Under the pieces are notes generated by a model, which was not told where the DNA came from, did no database searches, and saw only the letters and a list, made by a program, of their open reading frames with translations. A DNA stretch of 64,000 bases, taken from NCBI GenBank assembly GCA_028015205.1, contig CM051517.1, positions 46,511,135 through 46,575,134 on the forward strand, read 5' to 3'. This DNA comes from Mytilisepta virgata. Lineage: Eukaryota > Mollusca > Bivalvia > Mytilida > Mytilidae. The stretch's first letter is position 1, and each line of letters opens with the position of its first letter. Positions 1 to 11,920 of this stretch are shown here, in pieces. The position numbers and the translations under genes are program-made.

Positions 1-191
1 TGATCACTTCCGTGCCCCTCCCTTCCCCATTTGCAAAATCGACATTCAGATAATTGCATTATACCATTGAAAAAGTATGTTGTTACATTACCGTGGACAT
101 AGCTGTTGCATCTCCATACATGTATATGAACTAGGAAATATTGTATGAACATATATGTAAGTAATGGGAAATACAATTTTTAATTTTACAG

Positions 192-427
192 ACCCCACTG
201 TCAGCGCTTGGTGATTTTCAACAGCTCATTGCATACCTTGAAAAACCGGCAAAAAACAATCCCTCTCGGGATGAAATTATAGTTAGAGCCCTACTTGTTT
301 GGCTCAGTAACCAGATTGTTGAGAACTTTTCAACTGAAAACGGAAACAAAGATACGCCACTTGGATTCTTAAGTTTACTAGGTCAAAAAAGAACCACATA
401 CTCTACATTTTTTACTGTTCTGTGCAG
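192..427 (+). CDS. Copy A exon: start of transglutaminase-like domain
   Basis: Phase-0 start after TTTTACAG, donor CAG|GTACGT, 236 nt. It encodes TPLSALGDFQQLIAYLEKP to TTYSTFFTVLC and ends with two bases of an Arg codon. The matching copy B exon is 29263-29495 (233 nt, same phase). An Arg stands where the family has its nucleophilic Cys, three residues before the conserved Tyr. Confidence 0.85.
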
Positions 428-3400
428 GTACGTGTGCTTATTTAAATCAATAAATAATTAATTTGTTTACTTTTTTTCAGTTTCATGGATATTTGAATAG
501 ACTGTGTCTTTCGTTTTCTCGTCCCGTCTGCCGTGTTGGCAGATTTTTTCCGTGAAGAATGTTTTTCCATGAAAATATTTACGAATTGAACATTTTCATC
601 TTTTTATTTTAAATAATTTGCAATGTATTGTTCGTTATACAAAAGTTTGCGTAGAATCCTTAGGGCCAATAAAAGATATTGATAATTGCTGTTAGAAACA
701 AGATACTGCATGCAGTAGATGTTCTAGAATATATAGTGTTCTTTATTTTATCCATTTTAGGCTGTTAATGAGATTGATATGAGTGCATATAGAGGTTCCA
801 TGAATTGGGCGTTACTTTATTATACCCCCGCTTTTGAAAAAAGCGGGGGTATATAGTATTCGTTGTGTCCGTCCGTCCGTCCGTCCGACCTTTGTATCCG
901 CAACTCCTCCTAAACTACTGAATGGAATTTGATGAAACTTTCAGAGAATCTTCATCCCATGATGGCATTGTGCACCTCCTATTTTAGAATTTGATCGGAC
1001 CAATTTTTGGGGTTTCCCATAGAAAAACATGGACTTTGACTTTCAATGTGATAGGGGGTACCGTGATGCCATCCACAACTCCTCCTAAACCACTGAATGG
1101 AATTTGATGAAACTTTCAGAGGATCTTTATTACATGATGCCATAGTGCACCTCCTATTTTAGATTTTGATCTGATGAATATTTGGGGTTACCCATACCAA
1201 AACATGGACTTTGACATTCATTGTGATAGGGGTACCATGATGCCATCCGCAACTCCTCCTAAACCACTGAAAGGAATTTGATGAAACGTTCAGAGGATCT
1301 TTATTACATGATGCCATAGTGCACCTCCTATTTTAGATGTTGATCTGATGAATATTTGGGGTTACCCATACCAAAACATGGACTTTGACATTCATTGTGA
1401 TAGGGGTACCATGATGCCATCCGCAACTCCTCCTAAACCACTGAATGGAATTTGATGAAACTTTCAGAGGATCGTTATTACATGATTCCATAGTGCACCT
1501 CCTATTTTAGATTTTGATCCAATGAATATTTGGGGTTACCCATACCAAAACATGGACTTTGACATTCATTGTGATAGGGGTACCATGATGCCATCCGCAA
1601 CTCCTCCTAAACCACTGAATGGAATTTGATGAAACTTTCAGAGGATCTTTATTACATGATGCTGTAGTGCACCACCTATTTTAGATTTTGATCTGAACAA
1701 CATTTGGGGTTTTCCATACCAACACATGGACTTTGCCATTCATTGTGATAGGGGGTACCAATATGCCATCTGCAACTCCTTCTAAACCACTAAAGGGAAT
1801 TCCATGAGACTTTCAGAGAATCTTTATCACATGATGCCATAGTGCACCTCCTCCTATTTTGGATTTTGATTTGACCAACTTTTTATGTTTTCCATAGCAA
1901 AACATTGACTTTGCCATTCCTTGTGATAGGGGGTGCGGGGGTATCAATTAGTGAGCTTTGCTCACAGTATTTCTAGTTTATATCTAGATTTTTTTCTAAT
2001 TTCAAAGCAAATCTCAATAAAATTCTCTACTAAGAATAATTATTTATTTCTTTAAGTGTACTATAAGCAATTTTTATTTGCTTTCAGAAATGCAGGCATC
2101 AAATGCACACAAATACATGGTATATGTAAAGCAGGAGGTTATGAACCCGGTGACCGAGAAGACAGATACACTTACTGGAATACAGTTCACATAAACGATT
2201 CTTGGCAGATTGTAAATCCTTTTTGGGTTTGTCGATCTATATTCGGAAAATCCTCTGGAGGTTGGATAAAATTGGAAGCAAGTGGAAAAACTACTGTTCA
2301 AAGACAAATAGAATCAAGAGGTGTACTTAGGAATGCTTTCAAGGAATACTACATAATGACAAATCCTGAGGAATTTATTTACGAATGCTGTCCTGGTGAC
2401 CAAAATTGGCAATTACTGTCGAATCCTATCTCTAAGGAGAGATTTTACGACCAAGCTTACCTGCTTCCTCCATTTTGGGCACTAGGAATGAAACTGACAA
2501 GCGAAAACAAATGTTCTTTGAAATCCCACGGAGGCACAGTAACAATCACATTTCAGGCACCCAAAAATATTGCCAACGTATTAAATATGGATTATAAATT
2601 CTTGTTGAAGGAAGAAAGTGTTAGTAAACATATTGAAAATGAAATGCTTCAACCAGACAGAATGCCACGATTGGTTACAAAAATTCGTAATGCAACTGAT
2701 TGGACCTTTATTGTCCAATTCCCAATAGAAGGAACATATAAGATCATTATTTATGGATCTCCTGGGCAAGAATGTTTACTGAGATTGTGTGAATTTGAAT
2801 TAAAGTGCACAAAGAGAACCCAAGGTTGCCAATTAACCCCTTTTAATCCTGAAATTTTAGGTTTTGGTCCTGGTCCCGCTAGCAACCAAGCAGGATTACT
2901 TCTACCATCACACAGAAATGGTCTTGTCACAGTAGAGAAGGGACAACAAACAAATCTTAAATTTCTCGTTGATAGTGACATATTCAAAAATTTGATCGTT
3001 AAAACTGAATTAATCGGCCCAGACTCAGCAGATCAATCGGAGCATGTGAAAAGTAAGCTTGAGAAAGAGTCCCGAGAACTCCAAATAACGGCAAAAATAA
3101 TGAAAGATGGAGATTACGGGCTTCGTATACTGACTGGTAAACAGTCTGACTCCAACGAAGACGTTGATATGACAGTTGTTTGTAATTATTTCATTACTAC
3201 ATCGTTAAAGCATGTAAGAGAGGTTAGTAGTGAACATAATCTTTCTAAATACATTGCTTTGAATAACAGCAAATATTAAATTATCATAATTCTTCCATTT
3301 ATACAAATGTAACTGTATCACGTGTATTTGTTTTACATATCCATATCATCCTCTTCTTTTTCAAACGAGTCATTAATTAGCTCCACAAATGTGTATATAA

Positions 3401-5633
3401 ATATATATCATAATCGATATTACTTTTACAGAAGACAAATCAGCGAATTGCAAGACGGCGTTTACTTTCAGCCATTGAAAATGGAGAAATACAAGAGATT
3501 GACGACAGCATCAAAAAATGTCTTAAGGAGAAAATACCAGAAAATGATTTGGATATTGAAAATGCTAGACGTAAACTTGACGTTTTACGATTTAGAAAAG
3601 GTAACATCTCAGAATGGTCTAAACAATTTTTCATCCAATCCAGTAGTAAATATAAGAATTTCGATATTATTACTCGTATTTCTCTCTGAAACTTGAAGCA
3701 TGATGCATGTATTTTAAGACACTCTTTTAATTTACTAAATATGAACAAAACCCCATATATTCCAAAAGTCTGTTGATTTATATACACTCCTGTATATAAT
3801 ACTAGTGGAACATTTTTCTAAAAGTCATCTTTACTTATGCAGATATTCATGATGCCAAAATGAGGAGAAATTTGGATGTAACCGAGAAAACAATTAAAAA
3901 GATAGAGAAATCGATCTATGAAAGGATATTTAGAGAAACCCTCAGAAGTTTGAGAGAATTTGCAGAAGATCTGAGGTCTCTACATGGAATCACTCAAGAA
4001 TTACCAAATATCCTTAGTGCCCTGAATGAATTGAACCATACCCATGCAGCTAACGATATGGTTATAAATACATTACAGGGTTTATTGTGTTTATTTGGGA
4101 GGAACAACGACAATATAACGGTATGTATTTACTTTCCTTTTAATATCTTTACTCAAAAGAAAAGACAATGATGAAAATCTAGAAATTTGTTTAATTAATA
4201 ATAAAATGGATTAACAGGAAAAAGTAACATGTTTACCCAACAGTGTCATCTATGGCGCGGGGTTAGCGTCAAAAATAAATAATTATGTTTAACATTAATT
4301 AGAACTAGGAATAATTCATATTTAGGCTATGCATAATTATCTATTTTTGATGCTAATCCCGTGCCATATACGTCAATGGATCAATGAAATTCAACAAACG
4401 ACATCCCAGAAGAAAATAAAAAAAAACAAATGCATGAAATACAAACATAAAATCATCAGAGCATCATTTAGGGACGAGACCAAAAGTTCAATGTAGGATA
4501 AAAAACTTATTTCAAATATTTCTTTGGGGAGGGGGGGGGGGGTTAAAAATCGCTGCAAGTTTTGTTATCCGACATCGATTTTCGGATTGAAATATACGGA
4601 TTCAAGTGATGTCCAAGTCAATATACAGAACAAACATACATTGTTGAGGAAAAACAGGACCCGTGATACAAAAAGTATACTCTCAAAGCATCCGCCCATA
4701 TTGGTCAATCAATGTTTCCCAAATTAAGTTGGGGGGGGGGAGGGGGGGGGTCAGTGAAAAAACTATGTAGATTAAGTTTTTATCCTACATTGAACTAAAA
4801 CCACAAAACCAAAAACAAAAACAAAAGCACAAAAAAAAATGGTTTGACAATTTATTATCCATTATACCAAAATACAATATTCCTTATATCTGTATGTCTG
4901 AATTTTACTTGAGTGTTAGGTATAAGCTTAAAATCAAGCTAGTGATCTCTTCTCAAATAGTGTAAATTTGAACTATTCTTTACTCTTTAGTTTTTGTCTA
5001 TAAGTTTTTGTTCGATATAGTATGTATACATTTTAGTTTCTGTCTAGTGTGGGATTTTGTTCAGCACTGAATATCATAAAAGACGCCTCGATGTGATCAA
5101 CCCTTTGGTTGGCGTTTTTGAAAATTGAATAATTTCAGTACGTTCTATATTGTTAGTTCTGATTGGTCGACAACGTGACGTCTGGATCTTTTATTTTCCG
5201 ATAAATAACGTTCAGCGAATGAATATGTGAATATGTGACCCAGCAAAAGATTGCAATTTTAAATCGCTTATTTCTTTCTTATTTTGCCAAAAAGTGTTAT
5301 TATTATGGAATCATTAGTTTGTAAGTGAATTGGTCCCCTTTAAACGCCAATAAATTGCTTCAAAACAACTCTTATTACTATAAAATGCCTCACTGATGCA
5401 TATTCCACATCCTTTTATTTTCAAATACACCTAAAAGCGTTAAAGTAAACTATTCTTTGTAGTCTTTGGAAGATATTCGGGCCATAGCGCGTGATATGAG
5501 TCATATGATTCGAAGTGAGAAATTAAATGTAATTCAACCATCTAACGCTAAAAAGGCGAGTGAAATAATTACGAAATATTCGTACGAGCAGATAAGAAAG
5601 GTAAACTTGGCGGCTGCATCTGTGCACAAATGG
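192..5633 (+). CDS. KY/hillarin-like transglutaminase-fold protein, copy A (partial, five exons)
   Basis: Five exons at 192-427, 2088-3222, 3432-3600, 3843-4120 and 5463-5633 join in phase to 663 codons with AG/GT borders throughout. The first exon starts in phase 0, so upstream exons lie outside the window. Order of parts: a degenerate transglutaminase-like domain (RALLVWLSNQI, TTYSTFFTVLC, IKCTQIHGICKAGGYEPGD, WQIVNPFW), two Ig-like KY-type domains (PEEFIYECCPGD; FGPGPASNQAGLLLPSHRNG), then a helical C-terminal region. By alignment to the family the catalytic Cys, His and Asp positions read Arg, Thr and Asn, so enzymatic activity is unlikely. KY (kyphoscoliosis peptidase) and hillarin are cytoskeleton-associated proteins; a scaffold role here is inference. 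Copy B at 26287-38313 is a paralogue, about half identical by eye in the core. The short last exon was not identified. Confidence 0.85.
428..2087 (+). other. Copy A intron holding a tandem-repeat transposable element
   Basis: GTACGT donor at 428 and TTTCAG acceptor ending at 2087. About two thirds is the 821-1946 repeat element; the remaining A/T-rich sequence shows nothing recognisable. Confidence 0.75.
821..1946 (+). mobile_element. Pearl/Helitron-associated-type element with six 174-bp tandem repeats
   Basis: It opens with TATACCCCCGC, which folds back onto GCGGGGGTATA at about 845-855, followed by a (GTCC)n run at 867-887. Six units then begin with CAACTCCTCCTAAAC or near variants at 901, 1076, 1250, 1424, 1598 and 1773, a spacing of 174-175 bp. 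It closes with GCGGGGGTAT at 1935-1944, an inverted copy of the opening. There is no coding capacity. Non-autonomous elements of this architecture are known from bivalves (pearl family); the family assignment is by architecture only. Confidence 0.75.
2088..3222 (+). CDS. Copy A large exon: end of transglutaminase-like domain plus two KY Ig-like domains
   Basis: Acceptor TTTCAG|A completes an Arg codon from the previous exon. 1135 nt, ending at GAG|GTTAGT in phase 0, the position matching copy B's GAG|GTATTT. An alternative donor nine bases earlier (CAT|GTAAGA) is also in phase 0. Key strings: IKCTQIHGICKAGGYEPGD, SWQIVNPFWVCR, GGWIKLEASGKT, FPIEGTYKIIIYGSPGQ and GPGPASNQAGLLLPSHRNG. Confidence 0.9.
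3432..3600 (+). CDS. Copy A exon: helical hairpin module
   Basis: 169 nt, phase 0 in, phase 1 out (AAAG|GTAACA). It encodes an amphipathic pair of helices: ARRRLLSAIENGEIQEIDDS, then ENARRKLDVLRFRK. The copy B exon has exactly the same length and phases, with ARRNLLTAMEGD and YARRKIEVLRLRT in the same places. Confidence 0.85.
3843..4120 (+). CDS. Copy A exon: helical C-terminal region
   Basis: 278 nt, acceptor TATGCAG, donor ACG|GTATGT, phase 0 out. It encodes DIHDAKMRRNLDVTEKTI through SLHGITQELPNILSALNELN to LLCLFGRNNDNIT. Copy B's exon is also 278 nt and shares IH(D/E)A, LHGITQELP/MHGFTQELP and the LL-LFG motif. Confidence 0.85.
4243..4374. mobile_element. Small fold-back MITE in copy A intron
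   Basis: The arm near 4244-4277 (CATCTATGGCGCGGGGTTAG and on) is the imperfect reverse complement of 4342-4373 (CTAATCCCGTGCCATATA inside). The total is about 130 bp with an A/T-rich centre and no ORF. Confidence 0.65.
4480..4801. mobile_element. Fold-back MITE with G-tract core
   Basis: AGTTCAATGTAGGATAAAAA at 4485-4504 reappears as its reverse complement at about 4776-4796. Inside lie two long G tracts (about 4526-4542 and 4731-4750), both on the + strand and so not part of the palindrome. The ORF between them is not credible. Confidence 0.65.
5463..5633 (+). CDS. Copy A exon: C-terminal helical segment
   Basis: 171 nt, phase 0 at both ends, acceptor CTTTGTAG, donor TGG|GTAAGT. It encodes SLEDIRAIARDMSHMIRSEK through NAKKASEIITKYSYEQIRKV to AAASVHKW. 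The copy B exon 33242-33412 has the same length and the pattern NAxxAxxxxxxxxYE. Confidence 0.8.
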
Positions 5634-7700
5634 GTAAGTACAAATATTTACTAAATTTTTCGAATGATTTTGTTAACATTTCCATAATTGAATGAGGGCA
5701 AAGCGCCTTTCACATGTATATATTTTACAATTGGATGATTACTGAGCGAATGATATCCTTAAAATCTTGCTATTTGCTAGCATAAACATTCATATTAACT
5801 AAACTTAAAAATTATCAAATTGTTGTAAAAATAACGAACTAAAATTAAAAGAGACTCCTTCGAATATCCCTTTGGATTTCTTGGCTTTACATAGCACACC
5901 CAATAATTTGTAACAAATTCTTTTAATTGCAATTTTAATACAAGTACATTGAATAAAGAGTTTAAATAAAAAGTGATTTTTGAAATCCGTAAGTTACGCG
6001 TTAAACGTGTCATCTCAGAGGGCATCAAATGCAAAATTGATGCTCTGAAACGTTCAACGTCATCCAATGAAAATCATGCTGTTGGTTCATTTGTTGTCTT
6101 AGCTGTGTTCCTGGATTACTCCCCAACCTACGGTAAAACGTTTACAAATCTGCTACAAAGTGCCATTTTTTATTGTTGCCAGTGGGACCGAGAAGTCTAG
6201 GTTTTACATGGATACAACTAATATTAGCAATCACTTCCATTTCGGAACTTAGAATAGGTTCAGAGTTCTGACATGGCTCGTTTCGAATGTCCAATTTGAT
6301 AAAGCTTGACAGTTATCTGCCGAACGATAGTACTCTAAAGGTAATCCAACTTCAGCAATAAACTGGGTGCAACAAAATAGATAGTTTCTCTGAAAGTTTC
6401 GTTAACTCCGGTATACTATGCCTTGTCTCTTGGCCGGTCGTTTGAATTAATTTCTTTCAACTTTCTTTGTTTCGGTACTCGATGACCAATATTTGTATAA
6501 ATTTAATTTAATTGTGTGACACTGTGTTCTATGTGAATTAATCAGTGCTTTATATACGTTTATATTTAGACCGAAAGGGTGATTTCTACCATACTGAAGA
6601 GCGGATAGGAGGATGGAAATGACGAGGCGGAACAATAGCAGTTCGAATATTGTACATTTGTACTTACACAGATCACTTCATTAACAGATAATGGAATGAT
6701 AATTTTTATAGTACCCATCTCTGGCGCCTTTCTTTACTTTTAATAAAAAAAAGTATTGGAATTCACCATATGTCATTTATATATTTCTTTTAATGATCGT
6801 TCGAATGTTGTACCATCTCGTTTTTTTTAATGAAAACTCGACAAACTACATTTTTGTAGAATAAATTTATTCGAGAACAACAATTTTCGTTTTTTTTTAT
6901 TTTGCATGGTTAGTGGAGTTTCTTGAAATCTGTTTCTGTTACGTTTCTGAAAGATTTCATTTGTTTACAGATAATGTTTTATAGTCTTACAACTTAACGA
7001 ACAACAGTCTTATATTTAATTTCGTAAAATTCCCTTAGTAATTCTTATAAACAGTAACTACAATTGTGATTGTTACATCCAGTTATAGTCCAATAGTCAC
7101 TATTTCATCAATTTATGTGTGTTCATCTTGATACGAGATGTTTATCATTGAAATTACATACCATTTGACTAAACGAAAAATATGATGAGGTCTTCATCGA
7201 CTAGCAAACGCACTAAGTGGTTTTTCAAATCAACAAAATCCGCCGAAAACCCAAATAAAATGATACAGCCACATATGGTTATGGCTTTCAATAAGCGCAT
7301 ATACAATATATAGGGGTAAAACTTATATCTCAGTACTCAGTTCTCAAACTAAATGTTGGATCATTGTTTGAATCATAAGTAAAATATATCTCGATACGTA
7401 CATGTACTTTATTCAAAATTTTCGGTACTAGATCGAAAGACTAGTTACATTTGTGTATAAAATTAAGCTACAATATAATTTTCGGCATTTTCCCCTACAT
7501 TTATAATCATGCTAGTAGTTTCTATTATAGTTTCAACACAGTGGTTAGGTAAAACAAACCAAGATATCTTATTAAGCACTTTATAGATTGACTTTCATCA
7601 TCTTACTAGCAATAAAATCAAACATGTTCTTTAATTGACATTTTATACACTGTTGGCAATCCTGTACGATGATCACTCTTTGTACTGTCATGGTTGATGA
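5634..7700. other. A/T-rich DNA downstream of copy A, no assignable gene
   Basis: It should contain or precede the last exon of copy A. Possible acceptors such as TTTGTTTACAG|ATAATG near 6970 open onto only a few codons before a stop and do not resemble copy B's last exon (INDVIKTILQGPDDDKQLE). The remaining ORFs look like chance. Confidence 0.5.
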
Positions 7701-7718
7701 GTCAACGACATTTAGCCA

Positions 7719-7884
7719 GGGGTGCTTTCCATTATGCGGTACGTACCGGTATGTACCGACTTTCACTAATTCTTCTTCCGGTTCGTCTGTTACGTCATTT
7801 CTAAAGAACTACTGTGGTATGGACCAATAATGGAACACGAATCTTTGGTTCAATTGGAACGTACCGCATAATGGAAAGCACCCC
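7719..7884. mobile_element. MITE with perfect 26-bp inverted repeats
   Basis: The 26 bases at 7719-7744 (starting GGGGTGCTTTCCATTATGCG) are the exact reverse complement of 7859-7884 (ending ATGGAAAGCACCCC). The 114-bp centre has no ORF. Perfect arms suggest a recent insertion. Confidence 0.75.
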
Positions 7885-8493
7885 ATGTCTCTCCAAATAG
7901 AGTGACCAAAAAAATAAATAAATAATTAAAAACAACGTACAAGTCGACTTTGCTTGAGGGAGATGAAACCAGTATCGGCTAAAAATTTAAAAGGGTAATC
8001 GCTAAAGAAATATATGATCTTCATTTTTCTAATCTGGCTGTTTGGTCATCACAAAAAGTCAGGTCGTAATAAAGCTATCACAAACTGAACTCGACACATA
8101 TGTATGCAAGTAATCCAATGATTTTTTTACTATGTTAACGATAATTTAAAGCAATGCCATTAGATTCCATCAGCAAATGGAGTTATTTGTTTATTTTCCT
8201 AGGTTATATTTGTTTTTCTCTTCTATGAAATATTAAATAACGATTTTTTTAATAGCACCTTTATATTCTAAGCGTGATTTGATCAAATGTTCTGATAGAA
8301 ATTCCATTGATATTCCTTCACAGGATTCAGTTTATTATATTGCAAGTATTACCGAATATGTGTTCCACGAGTTATAACAAAATGAACTTAATGTGTACTT
8401 ACTACACATGTTCGCACCTTCCATGGAGAAATATGTTCATTTTAATCATTTGTGAATTCTTATGAGCCTGAATGTGACAAAGAAAATCTAACA

Positions 8494-9498
8494 ATGCTTG
8501 TGCCTACGATAAACATATCTCTTCAATATGACAATACTTCTACTAATTGCTATTGTAACGTTACACGAGTTTTGCCGGAAAAATGGATAGTCTTTACTGG
8601 ATTTTCCATGGCTGTTTATGTTGCGCTTGCCAATTTATTGATAATTTGGATCTTTTTGAAGAAGAACGTAACATCGACAGTCACCATCTTATTAGCCGCA
8701 CTTGCGTTTTCCGACGCCTGTACTTCTATTGGCATTTTCACTCTGGATTTCATAATTTACAATGCCCCTGGAATGACATTTTATTACAAAAGGATGAAAT
8801 ATCCATTTTGCCAAGTTTATATGATTAATTTATACTTATCTAACATGTTTCATTTAGTGTCTGTTCTACTGACGACCACTTTGTGTTTCCAAAGAGCATG
8901 TGTGATGATGTTCCCTTTTTGGGGAAAACGATATTTAAGAAGGAAGTTTTCTATTACCAGCGTTGTTGTTTTATTTTTTGTCGCATTTATTCTTTATTTT
9001 CCGAGACTATTGATGTCATCGATAACTCTTCATTCTTCAGAAAACGATGTTTGTTGTTTATCAGATTCTCAATCATCGTTTACAACATTTATTGACATAA
9101 CCTCTTGGAGTGTAACATTTCTGTACGCATGTGCAGTTATAATTATGGTTCTTGGTACCATATATATTTGTTACAAACTAACCGTTTTTAGAAAAAATAT
9201 ACGGTGTAACATCAATATTGCTATGCTGACACGGAACAGAAGATCCGCCATCTTAGTTGTCGCTATATGTCTTATATTCATTTTGTCAGAATCCGTTGCG
9301 TTTATTCTGTGGTTGGAGAGGACTTTCGAATTTTCTGTTTCGGAGTTCTTTGACAAATACGTATCGAAATATCATTACTTGGTTATGGAATTTGGTTTTG
9401 CTTTGAATTTCGAGGTGTATTTGATAATGAGTCAACAAATGAGGAAAGTTTTATACGAGTATACGAAAAAGATGTTTAAATGTAATCCGTGTTTTTAA
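8494..9498 (+). CDS. Rhodopsin-family (class A) GPCR, probable peptide receptor
   Basis: Single-exon, 334 aa from the ATG at 8494. The frame stays open upstream to a stop at 8443, but with no earlier ATG. The N terminus has three N-glycosylation sequons (NIS, NTS, NVT). Seven hydrophobic segments can be placed: TM1 ~31-57 with Asn47, TM2 ~62-89 with LAFSD (Asp74), TM3 ~108-132, TM4 ~152-174, TM5 ~203-228, TM6 ~251-273, TM7 ~293-312. Cys106 before TM3 and Cys187/188 in loop 2 can form the usual disulphide. The DRY motif is QRA (133-135) and NPxxY is NFEVY (305-309), followed by MSQQMRK; N-F-xx-Y-xx-MS endings recall SRW/myosuppressin-receptor-like receptors. The tail ends KCNPCF with possible palmitoylation cysteines. 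It lies between the two KY-like paralogues. The ligand cannot be told from sequence. Confidence 0.85.
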   Translation: MLVPTINISLQYDNTSTNCYCNVTRVLPEKWIVFTGFSMAVYVALANLLIIWIFLKKNVTSTVTILLAALAFSDACTSIGIFTLDFIIYNAPGMTFYYKRMKYPFCQVYMINLYLSNMFHLVSVLLTTTLCFQRACVMMFPFWGKRYLRRKFSITSVVVLFFVAFILYFPRLLMSSITLHSSENDVCCLSDSQSSFTTFIDITSWSVTFLYACAVIIMVLGTIYICYKLTVFRKNIRCNINIAMLTRNRRSAILVVAICLIFILSESVAFILWLERTFEFSVSEFFDKYVSKYHYLVMEFGFALNFEVYLIMSQQMRKVLYEYTKKMFKCNPCF

Positions 9499-10640
9499 AT
9501 CTACAACTCAATGAAAGTATTCACACTTGCATGTACATTTATTACTAAGATATGAGCTATATTACGTTTTGTGTTGTTTGAAGGACAAACAATTACTTAA
9601 TGTTATCTGTGATCTCAAGCATGTGTGCTAAGTCCTTTTTTCTTAATTGCTCTAACTGACTGATATTTTCTTGTTTTAGAATGTTTATGTGAAGCCATAC
9701 TTTCATGATCTAGACTGTGCCTCGATTTTCAGTAATGTGTCAGCAGATTTTCTTACAACCGCATAACTTTTTTGTCATAAAATAGAAGTACAAAACAATT
9801 TTGCATTAAATTAATTTAATTCTCACAAACCAATATTCCCTTTCGTTCACCGTAGGTCGTCTCTACAACTACAATAACTTTTTGTGCAAAAAGTACAAAC
9901 AACAACATTTTATAAGCTGTAGAGACTGTAAGAAATCACTGAATTTTGGATTCTCATGGACTACAGGTCAGCAATGCAAAGCTGAAATCATATATATCTG
10001 GCACAAACACAATAATCGCTGAAAAATTAGTGATTGATAAAGCGAATATATCAACAAATCACGTGTAACACAGAAGGGCAAAACATAAACTAACTCAAAT
10101 AATTCAAGCCGTTTCCGTATCTGATTCTCTCCCTCGGTAGTGGAGGGATCGGAGTGAGCGAATATAACGACTTGATTATTCGGGTTAAACATAAACATAC
10201 ATTTATAGAGTAAAACCCTGTCCTAATTATGGATTACTTTGGGAAACTAAAAGCGAGCTTCGCGAAGTAAAGTGAGCTCTACCGTAATACAAGTATGTAT
10301 ATGTTCTTGGCTGTATAATGATGGCTTGAATCTCGTATGTCAACAAGGCAAAACCTACCATATGGCGATCTCTGGGTTGCTTCACTGAAGTAAGTAAATA
10401 TAACCCCCACAATAGCAAGAACTAAACTATCTAAGAAACATAAAAGGTGTAGTAAGACAAAACATAACATTGCTCTACAATTTCCTGACTTGGGACAGGC
10501 GCATGACTCATGCGGTGGGTAAAACATTTTTTGAAAGAGTCCTTCCCCTTAATTAAGGCCAATGTAGAAATAAATATACACACGAATACCATTCAAAATC
10601 ATTCTACAAAGACCCAATTCACAACTCGGATATTTAAAAA
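9499..10640. other. Intergenic DNA without recognisable gene
   Basis: A/T-rich DNA downstream of the receptor. Short ORFs on the - strand (9968-10527) lack domains or codon structure. A small palindromic patch (GCGAGCTTCGCGAAG) lies at about 10253-10267. Confidence 0.5.
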
Positions 10641-10642
10641 AA

Positions 10643-11920
10643 ACTAGAGGCTTTCAAGAGCCTGTATCGCTAACCTGGATTTAACTTCGTCACCTTGAGC
10701 AGGGCTACAAATTAAGTGTACACATGTAGCAGTCAGTATGGCTGGTTTTTCCATAAGGTCCTATGTTAAGCTAAGTTCGGCTGTGGTAGTCCAGGTCAAT
10801 GGACACATTTCTAAAAGTGAACCATTTAAGGACCATTACTGCCAAGTCTTTTTCCAACTGGCTCAGTGGTTTCAGACAAGAAGATTTTTAAATGAATTTT
10901 CCCATAGGGTCCTACATGTATGTTAAACTAAGTTCGGATGTGGTGGCCATCTTTGTTTACTGTCCGGGCCATCGGACACAATTCTGAAAGAGAACCCCCT
11001 AAGTACCATTACTGCCAAATTTGGCTCCAACTGGCCATGTAATTTCACAGAAGAAGATTTTTGAAATTCATTCCCCCTTTTTTTCTGTGGTGGCCATCTT
11101 GGTTGACAGTCCGAGTCATCGGACACATTTCTGATGGAGGACCTCCTAAGGACCATTGCTGCCAAGTCTGGTTCCAATTGGTCAAGTGGTATTAGACAAG
11201 AACATTTTAAAATTAATTTTCCCATAGGATCCTATGTTAAACTAAGTTTGGCTGTGGCGGCCATCTTGGTTCACAGTCCGAGTCATCGGACACAATTCTG
11301 AAAGAAGACCATCTAGGAACATAGCTGCCAAGTTTAGTTCTTATTGTCTCAGTAGTTTCAGACAAGAAGATTTTTAAATTAATTTTCCCATATCATCCTA
11401 TGTTAAACTAAATTCGGCTGTGAGGGCCATCTTGTTCACATTCCGAGCAATCGGGCACATTTATGATGGAGGACCTCACAAGGGCCATTGCTGCCAAGTC
11501 TAGTTCCAGTTGGTCAAGTGGTTTCAGATAAGAAGATTTTCAGTGAATTTTAACTATGTTAAACTAAGTTTGGCTGTGGCGCCATCTTGGTTGACAGTCC
11601 GGTCCATCGGACACAATTCTGAAAGAGAACCTCCTAAGTACCATTACTGCCAAGTTTGGTTCCAATTGGCCATGTAATTTCATAGAAGAAGATTTTTGAA
11701 ATTCATTCCCCATTTTTTCTATATTAGTAACAGCAGCCATGTTGGTTGGGAGTAGGAGATGCCGGACACAATTTTGGAAGGGGGCCACCCAAGTTTGGTC
11801 CAAACTGGCCCAATGTTTTCAGAGGAGAACTTTAAAGGAAAAGTTTACACCGGACGACGGACGACGGACGCCAAGTGATGGCAATAGCTCACATGGCCTT
11901 TTAGGCGAGGTAAGCTAAAA
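10643..11920 (+). mobile_element. Bivalve-type element with ~160-bp tandem repeats (first copy)
   Basis: It begins with CTAGAGGCTTTCAAGAGCCT, GTATCGCTAACCTGG and ends GATGGCAATAGCTCACATGG plus GGCGAGGTAAGCTAAAA after a GACGGACGACGGACG run. Between them are about seven diverged units of 155-170 bp marked by CTATGTTAA(A/G)CTAAGTT, GTGGCCATCTTGGTTGACAG and CAAGAAGATTTTTAAA. CTCACCTGG/CCAGGTGAG-like ends are seen in many bivalve repeats. ORFs inside are repeat translations. Confidence 0.7.

Noticed and set aside
8324..8377. Short exon with strong acceptor (DSVYYIASITEYVFHEL, stop) as the last exon of copy A
   Set aside because: Phase fits but there is no similarity to copy B's last exon, so it is mentioned only as a possibility.
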